64,000 bases of DNA from JAAXVQ01 sp964604705 (GTDB taxonomy: Bacteria > Oederibacteriota > JAAXVQ01): the NCBI GenBank assembly GCA_964604705.1, contig CAZSAP010000007.1, forward strand, positions 180,545 to 244,544, written 5' to 3'. A program made the position numbers and the translations under genes. Below the pieces are notes generated by a model. It did no database searches and was not told the origin of the DNA. It worked only from the letters and a program-made list of their open reading frames with translations. Below, in pieces: positions 58,692 through 64,000 of this stretch (positions are counted from its first letter, which is position 1; each line of letters begins with the position of its first letter).

Positions 58692-60811
58692 CCGGGCATG
58701 CCCAAGGTTTTAAAGGCCGGGATCCATTCTTTGCTCGTCACGTCCCAGAGGGCCGCGTACAACTGATAGCGTCCGGGGGCAAAATTCACAGGCAGAAAAA
58801 ACTGATACGTTTCCGAAAACGGTGTTGTGAATTCGGCCGGAGGGTTTTCGTCTTGAATCCAGGAACGTTGCCCCAAGGTGACGGGAACTGGATCCGGTCG
58901 GGGTTGGTTGCGGTCCGGGAGCGCCACAGCCCTAAACTCGAGCAAGTAGGTATGTGTTCGAGCCGCCGGCAGACGTTCCCAGATCAACCGGAAAGAGAGC
59001 CAGCCATCTCGGGTTTGTTGCGGGGCATTGGCCAAACCATCGGTTTTCCATAAACGCAGAGCGTGATCAAACAAGCCGATGGGGCGAGTGCCTTCCGGAA
59101 GCGATTCCAGGCGGATGCGCTGGGGATGCACTTGAAACACATGCAGAGTACGCTTGCTGCCCAAGGCGAGAGGCTTGTCGAAATGGCGTACCGGCATGAG
59201 TTCAAAGCGCCTCAGAAAGGCCTCGGTAAGCGGGTTGGGTTGAAGCCGGGGCGCGAGGAAGTAGGCCGGACGACCTGTCTGCAATTCCAAATAGAGTGCT
59301 TGATTCCAGTAATCGGCAAAACTCAAACGTCGGCGGAGTCGTGATTCGTCGGTGGACCCAAGCAATTCCAAGACCGTGCGACCGGTGTACAATCGGTCGG
59401 GCCACGCCTCGCTCCAGGTGAGCCTTTGCACATCGGGACGGAGGGCCTCCATGAGCTGGGCATACGCAATATCGTGGCCGTCCGTGTGTTGGGAAAAGAC
59501 CAAGAGCGCCTTCAAGGGGAGTTGGGAAACAAAGGCACGCGTTTCCGAGTAGGGTGTGACCGTGGCCTGGGCTTGGCGGGAAATGGCCTGGAGGCGCGGA
59601 TACGTATAAAGCCAGGAAAGCAGGGGCAAAAGAATCAAAAGACCTATGCCAAACAAGGTCGGCACAGGGTTGATTTTAGATTTCACTATGGCCACAGAAG
59701 GATACCCAAGTTCCTCATACACATAGTTGAAACCCGCATAGCCCCATAAGGTGCCGCTTAAGACGCAAGCCAAGGCCAAGGCCCCCGGTTGTTCGTGCCA
59801 GAAAATGGCCGTTCCCAGCAAGGCCAACCAAGGGAGCCCGCCACAGAGCAACCGCCCCGCATACGCATGATCTCCCACGGGAGGACGAACCGGTTGAAAG
59901 AGCAAAAGTTTCACATGAATAATCGTACCAATGCCAAAGCAAAAAATCGTAAGAAACGGAAGCGACGAGAGAAAACCTGAAACACCCATGTGGGCCGAGG
60001 ACAGTCCAGGAGCCCAGGTGTGAAGATGGTTAAAATAAAACCTTAGCCATTGTTGAAGAAGTTCCAGGGTGGGTGAGGCTCGCCAGGTGGAAAACTGCGG
60101 GACCAAGTCGGAATTGAAAAAAGCCTGAGAAGAAAACAAACGTGTGAGCAAATAGGTGTAGGGGGCCAGGGTACCTGCGATGAGACCGACAAGCAGCCAA
60201 AGCCAAGCGGTGGGAGCCATGGAGCGTTTGCCGGGGAGGGTCCACACACCCAGCACCAACATGGGCAGAACCCACATCCAAAACCAGCATTCTTGTCCTG
60301 CGGCGATGCCACCCAAAACGCCCCAAAGAAGAACATGCAAGCGCACAAAACGGGTTGGGGGTTGGTTTTGCAAGCGTAGGGAAAAAATGAAGAAAAGCAG
60401 AAGGAAGCAAAGATTGAGTGTGAGTGGAATCGGGACCAGGACATCGGGCCAAATCCATAAAGAAAAGACCACGCTAAGCGCGGCACTTAAACTTACCAAA
60501 GGCGGAAACGCCAGGGAGCGTCCCAACTGAAAGAGCAATCCGGAAAAAACACCCAGATAAAGAATATGCACCAGTTGCACACGTGCCAACCAAGAGGTAA
60601 ACGGGAGTAGGGTAGCCAAGGCATGCGTGAACCAGAGGTAGAGCGGATATCCTGGTGCAGGCAGGAGTCCCAATGTTTTCACGGCCAAGACCAGCGTGGC
60701 GCTCGCTTGGGTCCACGGATTCGTATACAAAAACGGGAGCGAGACGATGATGGGCAACGCCACGGAAGCCAAGGCCAGCCAGGGATCCAGGCGGTAACGA
60801 CGTTCGAGCAT
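58643..60811 (-). CDS. DUF2723/TMEM260-like polytopic membrane protein
   Basis: A 722-residue protein with about ten membrane segments in the first 460 residues. It carries the DUF2723 pattern near the N-terminus: LGLLPAPGYPLYLWFTHALATLLP, followed by further TM regions. The C-terminal part (about 500-722) is soluble and contains a beta-rich domain (for example TYLLEFRAV, FFLPVNFAPGRYQLYAALWD). TMEM260 is a GT-C mannosyltransferase in animals; bacterial relatives are unstudied. AGGAGG precedes the ATG. Its end overlaps the convergent SpoIID gene by 49 bases. Confidence 0.8.
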   Translation of the reverse strand: MLERRYRLDPWLALASVALPIIVSLPFLYTNPWTQASATLVLAVKTLGLLPAPGYPLYLWFTHALATLLPFTSWLARVQLVHILYLGVFSGLLFQLGRSLAFPPLVSLSAALSVVFSLWIWPDVLVPIPLTLNLCFLLLFFIFSLRLQNQPPTRFVRLHVLLWGVLGGIAAGQECWFWMWVLPMLVLGVWTLPGKRSMAPTAWLWLLVGLIAGTLAPYTYLLTRLFSSQAFFNSDLVPQFSTWRASPTLELLQQWLRFYFNHLHTWAPGLSSAHMGVSGFLSSLPFLTIFCFGIGTIIHVKLLLFQPVRPPVGDHAYAGRLLCGGLPWLALLGTAIFWHEQPGALALACVLSGTLWGYAGFNYVYEELGYPSVAIVKSKINPVPTLFGIGLLILLPLLSWLYTYPRLQAISRQAQATVTPYSETRAFVSQLPLKALLVFSQHTDGHDIAYAQLMEALRPDVQRLTWSEAWPDRLYTGRTVLELLGSTDESRLRRRLSFADYWNQALYLELQTGRPAYFLAPRLQPNPLTEAFLRRFELMPVRHFDKPLALGSKRTLHVFQVHPQRIRLESLPEGTRPIGLFDHALRLWKTDGLANAPQQTRDGWLSFRLIWERLPAARTHTYLLEFRAVALPDRNQPRPDPVPVTLGQRSWIQDENPPAEFTTPFSETYQFFLPVNFAPGRYQLYAALWDVTSKEWIPAFKTLGMPGYGVLVGEFVSERERP

Positions 60812-60918
60812 GCGTCCTCCTAGTGATGGAGGACATTGTACCTGGCTCAGAGTGAGTAGGCCAATAGAAAATGTTTAAATCGAATGCATTGCAGAGAGGA
60901 GCGCTCTTTTAAAATCAG

Positions 60919-60948
60919 CTAGGTCGGGGCATTTTTGCCCCGACCTAG
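60919..60948 (-). terminator. Perfect 13-bp hairpin downstream of the TonB receptor gene
   Basis: CTAGGTCGGGGCA (60919-60931) pairs perfectly with TGCCCCGACCTAG (60936-60948) around TTTT. On the minus strand the hairpin is followed by a TTTT run, though weakly. It lies just past the stop of the receptor gene. Confidence 0.65.
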
Positions 60949-60967
60949 TAAGTGGAAGGCTGAGTGG

Positions 60968-63037
60968 TTAAAAAGAATAAGCCGCTGAAACCGTAAAGGA
61001 GCGGCCGGGCCGTGGAAGGCTGTGGGATATTTCGGCGCTTCCGACAGAGTATTTTTGGTCTGTCAGGTTATAAGAACCGAGCTGGAATGCCCAGCGTTCC
61101 CAGGCATAGTTAGCCGTAATATCCAGTGTGCCCCAAGCCGGAAGTGTGGTTTCTTGGGTGAGTGTGTCAGTGAAATTAACTTCGGAATAGGCTCGCCCCC
61201 AAAGCATGAAGTCAAGGCGGTCCAAGGGCGTAATTTGGAAGCCAAGGCGACCGATGTGCATAGGAATTCCCACGATATTGTTTTCAAAGACATACTTGGA
61301 TGAGCTGCTACCGGCGTTGTTGACAAGGCTGTATCCAGCTGTAATCTTCAGTTCTTTCCATAGGCGATACTTCGTGTCCATATCTACGCCTTTGTAGGTA
61401 GTCTGATCGGCGTTCACGTAAATTTGTGTATTGGTACCTGCGATTTTGCTCGCCGAAATCAAGCCATTGACCTTGTTGTGGAAGAAGTCAAGTTCTGCTG
61501 AAAGGTTGCTCTTTTCATAGGCGATAATAGCGTCAATGCCTTCAAATGTTTCGGAGGTCAAGTCGGAATTAGCGAGAAAGGCGTTATTCAACTGTGAAGA
61601 TTTTACGTGTGCCCATTGGGGCGAAAGATAGGATTGACCGTAAATTAATTTAACCGCCAAGGCTTCCAATGGTTTGTAGACGACACCGGCCCGCGGTGTA
61701 AAGCGGGGTTTGGCCATGTCTTGAAACATGTCGTAACGCCCAGATACGGTTAACTGAAGGTTCGCCAGTGGAGACCAAATGGCCTGAGCGAGGGCACTGG
61801 AGAGCAGCCAAGTGGATGTGTTCATGCGATTTGGGGTTGCCATGAGGGTGTTGCCATCTGCGGAGACAGAAATGGTCCAACTGGACCGGAAGTCGCTCAG
61901 GAGGAGGTCGACGCCTGCAATGATATTGAGCGTTGGATCGATTTGGTTTTCATATAATGTCTGGAATTGCCAATGCTGCTCCTGAGTTACTTGCCCACTG
62001 CGCGACCCGTACGGAGGGCGACGGTTGGTTCCATATGTAGGAATCCAAGTCAGTTCGCTCAAGTCAAAGTTGTGGAAGCTCGGGTTCATCGTGATTTTTG
62101 AACGTTGATCCAGTGTGAAAATGTGCTTGTAGTTAATAAACACATCGTCTTGATCATAGTTGGGCTTGATTACTTCCGTGTCATAATCGATGAGGCTGTT
62201 GGTTCCGGGAGCGCGGGGGACTGTCCGGCTGGTGTGTTCGGTACGGAAATCAATGACGTTGCTGTCGTTGGAAAGATTAAAATACACATTCCAATTGTTT
62301 GGATATTTGTTCCAGTAAATTTTTCCGGGAGTCGGCGTTTGCCCGGAAGGTGCGCGGTCCAAGGTTTCGGACTGACTTATTTCGGCACCCTCTGAGTTGA
62401 CATAGGCGCCGGAGACACTGGCGTCCCAATCAGCGATTTTTTGCCCCCAATTTATCTGAGCCTCGTAATGACGGTTACGGCTCTCAAACAAGCTGAACTT
62501 AGGCTTTAAAGTGAGCCCCCCAATTTTTCCGCCCTTTTTCATGACCACGTTAACCACACCGGTAAGGGCACCGGTGCCGTAGAGCACCGAGCCGGCTCCG
62601 CGAATAAATTCAACGCGCTCCACACCATCCAGGCCCATGAACATGTCGGTATTGTAGCGCCCTAAGTTGAGGTCGTTCATACGGTGTCCGTTGACCAGAA
62701 TCAGAATTTTGTTGGTTGAGCTGGTATGGGCACCGCGAACCGCGACAATGTTCTCGTTGGCATCCGAGACATCGGCCCAACCTGGAAGGTCTTGCATGAT
62801 GTCTTTGAGGGTCAGGTAGCCACGGAGACGTATGTCTTCGGCCGTGACGAGGTTGATGGCAGCAGGGACATCCAGGGTTTTTTGCTCAATAAGCGTTGCT
62901 GCAGATATGACGGGTAGTTCGCTGAACAACATGAGTTCAGGGGAAAGTTCTTCGAGTGCAGATGCCACATGGGGGAACATGGCCAGAAGGCCGATAGACG
63001 AAAACAACAACACGACGCGGAATATAGATCTAAGCAT
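60968..63037 (-). CDS. TonB-dependent outer-membrane receptor
   Basis: A 689-residue receptor with a signal peptide (about residues 1-27), a post-signal segment LSPELMLFSELPVISAATL, and a plug domain: VPAAINLVTAEDIRLRGYLTLKDIMQDLPG, then ILILVNGHRMNDL and VERVEFIRGAGSVLYGTGALTGVVNVV. The barrel ends in RSFTVSAAYSF with terminal Phe. This is the catecholate or B12-type layout; the ligand cannot be inferred. The post-signal segment is shared in type with the receptor at 46-48 kb, which suggests common ancestry. CAGGAGG precedes the ATG. Confidence 0.94.
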   Translation of the reverse strand: MLRSIFRVVLLFSSIGLLAMFPHVASALEELSPELMLFSELPVISAATLIEQKTLDVPAAINLVTAEDIRLRGYLTLKDIMQDLPGWADVSDANENIVAVRGAHTSSTNKILILVNGHRMNDLNLGRYNTDMFMGLDGVERVEFIRGAGSVLYGTGALTGVVNVVMKKGGKIGGLTLKPKFSLFESRNRHYEAQINWGQKIADWDASVSGAYVNSEGAEISQSETLDRAPSGQTPTPGKIYWNKYPNNWNVYFNLSNDSNVIDFRTEHTSRTVPRAPGTNSLIDYDTEVIKPNYDQDDVFINYKHIFTLDQRSKITMNPSFHNFDLSELTWIPTYGTNRRPPYGSRSGQVTQEQHWQFQTLYENQIDPTLNIIAGVDLLLSDFRSSWTISVSADGNTLMATPNRMNTSTWLLSSALAQAIWSPLANLQLTVSGRYDMFQDMAKPRFTPRAGVVYKPLEALAVKLIYGQSYLSPQWAHVKSSQLNNAFLANSDLTSETFEGIDAIIAYEKSNLSAELDFFHNKVNGLISASKIAGTNTQIYVNADQTTYKGVDMDTKYRLWKELKITAGYSLVNNAGSSSSKYVFENNIVGIPMHIGRLGFQITPLDRLDFMLWGRAYSEVNFTDTLTQETTLPAWGTLDITANYAWERWAFQLGSYNLTDQKYSVGSAEISHSLPRPGRSFTVSAAYSF

Positions 63038-63170
63038 AGGTCCCTCCTGAAAAATTATATAGACACTACCAGTCTCGGTGGAAAGGCGCAGCTACTTAAG
63101 TGGGTACCAAAATAAAATTACTGGGTTGGGGCAAACAGGGGACATTGATTTGGCATCAGCGCCTCATCCT

Positions 63171-63277
63171 AGAACAGAGGCTTAGGAAGAGGGGCGAGGT
63201 ATTCCAACCGAGATTGGAAGGAACAGCAAACGGGACGTCTGCGTCAGGGATGCCACAGGCTTTCCTGAAAGTTCCGC
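63171..63277 (+). repeat. Dispersed hairpin element, copy A (with extra 5' part)
   Basis: CAGGGATGCC (63245-63254) pairs with GGCTTTCCTG (63258-63267) with one T-T mismatch, loop ACA. A further hairpin TTCCAA (63202-63207) / TTGGAA (63214-63219) lies upstream. The bases GCGTCAGGGA, TTTCCTGAAAG and TTCCGC match copies C, D and E; AGAACAGAGG, GCAAACGG and GGCTTTCCTG match copy B. It sits between the TonB receptor gene (minus) and the Thr/Pro-repeat gene (plus). Confidence 0.55.
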
Positions 63278-63332
63278 ATTATGATATACTTGTTAGTACA
63301 CAGAGCCAAAACCGCCAAAAGGAATTGAACGC

Positions 63333-64000
63333 ATGTTTGTAAAAACCAGATATCTTCTCATGGTTGCCCTATGCTTGGTTGCTCTTTATTCTCCAGTTCA
63401 AGCCGCCACCGTAACGCTGGGGAACACGAGCTCGGGCGACACTTCCGAAAGTCTTGACGCCAACACCAAGGGGAATGTTTTTCTGGCCACCGAAGGTTTT
63501 GTGGCCGATTCCGTGCATTTATACATCGTAGGGTTTAAACCTCCGCCCCCGCCATATGGTATTTGGGCGTGTGGTATTTATGCCGTGGACGCGTTGGATC
63601 AACCTACGACTTTATTGAGTGACTCAGCGTTTATTGGGCTGCAATCGGGTTGGATTACCTACACGCTCAATACACCGGTCACCATCATGCCCGGTCAGAA
63701 GTATTTTATATGTTTTGATACCGGAGGGCCTTCGGCGGTGGGGGTTTCCTCAACGCTTCCTGGGACACGTTGGCACACTACGTCCGGAACGTCGTTTCCC
63801 GATCCATTTGGCGCTCCTATTGCGGATGCCAACAACACGCTCTCGATTTATGCATCGGGAGTGGCCTTTACGCCGACGTTGACCCGCACACGCACTGGAA
63901 CACCCACCCACACCATGACCCCTACGCACACCCGGACCGGAACTGCCACACCGACACGGACCATCACCTTGACGTCCACCCCCTCCCCCACGTATACCGC
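63333..64000 (+). CDS. Partial secreted protein with Thr-Pro-Thr-x-Thr repeat tail
   Basis: The frame is open from ATG 63333 to the window edge (222 complete codons plus two bases). AAAAGGA lies upstream. A signal peptide (residues 1-24, ending VQA) precedes a beta-rich region (NTSSGDTSESLDANTKGNVF, GWITYTLNTPVTIMPGQKYF) and then a low-complexity tail built of T-P-T-x-T-x-T units (TPTLTRTRTG, TPTHTMTPTHTRT, TPTRTITLTSTP). Such tails act as linkers before C-terminal sorting or surface-attachment domains in several candidate phyla. The rest lies outside the window. Confidence 0.82.
   Translation, partial: MFVKTRYLLMVALCLVALYSPVQAATVTLGNTSSGDTSESLDANTKGNVFLATEGFVADSVHLYIVGFKPPPPPYGIWACGIYAVDALDQPTTLLSDSAFIGLQSGWITYTLNTPVTIMPGQKYFICFDTGGPSAVGVSSTLPGTRWHTTSGTSFPDPFGAPIADANNTLSIYASGVAFTPTLTRTRTGTPTHTMTPTHTRTGTATPTRTITLTSTPSPTYT

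Noticed and set aside
63880..64000. CRISPR array or tandem DNA repeat at the right edge
   Set aside because: The repetition is at the level of Thr/Pro codons in an open frame; no constant repeat and variable spacer pattern exists.

Overview
The window is a chromosomal segment from a diderm (Gram-negative type) bacterium that I cannot place with confidence. Outer-membrane proteins (two TonB-dependent receptors, a TolC family protein, a PorV-like protein, a small beta-barrel) show two membranes. The gene order dnaN-dnaA // rpmH-rnpA-yidD-yidC-jag-mnmE-rsmG-recF-dciA-remB-gyrB marks the replication origin. The mix of a RemB-like protein, DciA, PorV-like plus TPR proteins, a DUF2298 giant membrane protein and secreted proteins with Thr-Pro-Thr-x-Thr tails suggests an uncultured, deep-branching phylum (FCPU426, Goldbacteria or Firestonebacteria-like). 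That placement is an inference.

Layout. 1-3.8 kb: a partial secreted protein, a PorV/TPR outer-membrane protein and a CapA-like lipoprotein. 3.8-11.4 kb (minus strand): a sensor-kinase-like protein with a degenerate H-box and N-box, then gyrA, dnaN and dnaA. DnaA boxes lie on both sides of dnaA, so the origin may be bipartite. 11.7-21.3 kb (plus strand): the rpmH-to-gyrB ribosome, membrane-insertion, tRNA-modification and replication cluster, with two parS sites between rsmG and recF. The stretch from dnaN to the start of gyrB is far more AT-rich than both flanks. 21.3-22.9 kb: serS followed by two tRNA-Ser genes. 23-25.8 kb: a phosphoesterase, a canonical hybrid-less histidine kinase and a receiver protein, all with overlapping ends. 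25.9-28.6 kb (minus): fixC-fixX, an FMN reductase and 5-formyltetrahydrofolate cyclo-ligase.

28.6-46.2 kb (plus) is a metal and thiol-redox region. It holds an ECF sigma factor, a receiver protein, a small one-TM protein, a Cys-containing Spy/CnrX-like periplasmic protein, a TolC-CusB-CusA efflux system, a YHS protein, a MerA-like flavoprotein, a DUF3047 protein and a fused DUF2064-GT2 protein. After these come a thioredoxin reductase, a protein disulfide oxidoreductase, PTS enzyme I, an ArsR-type regulator, thioredoxin, a TlpA-like lipoprotein and a CoA-binding protein. 46.3-48.3 kb (minus) is a TonB receptor. 48.7-55.2 kb (plus) is a polyprenyl-phosphate glycan cluster: a UbiA-type DPPR synthase, a 1576-residue GT39-DUF2298 fusion and a methyltransferase. 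55.3-64 kb holds an outer-membrane barrel, DUF3467, an orphan gene, SpoIID, a DUF2723 membrane protein, a second TonB receptor and a partial Thr/Pro-repeat secreted protein.

The most novel signal is a dispersed hairpin-rich leader element. It has three strong copies (28.7, 37.2, 39.5 kb), one clear relative (63.2 kb) and one weak relative (56.3 kb). The central hairpin shows a compensatory base change, and in the three strong copies the element ends at the ribosome-binding site of the next gene.
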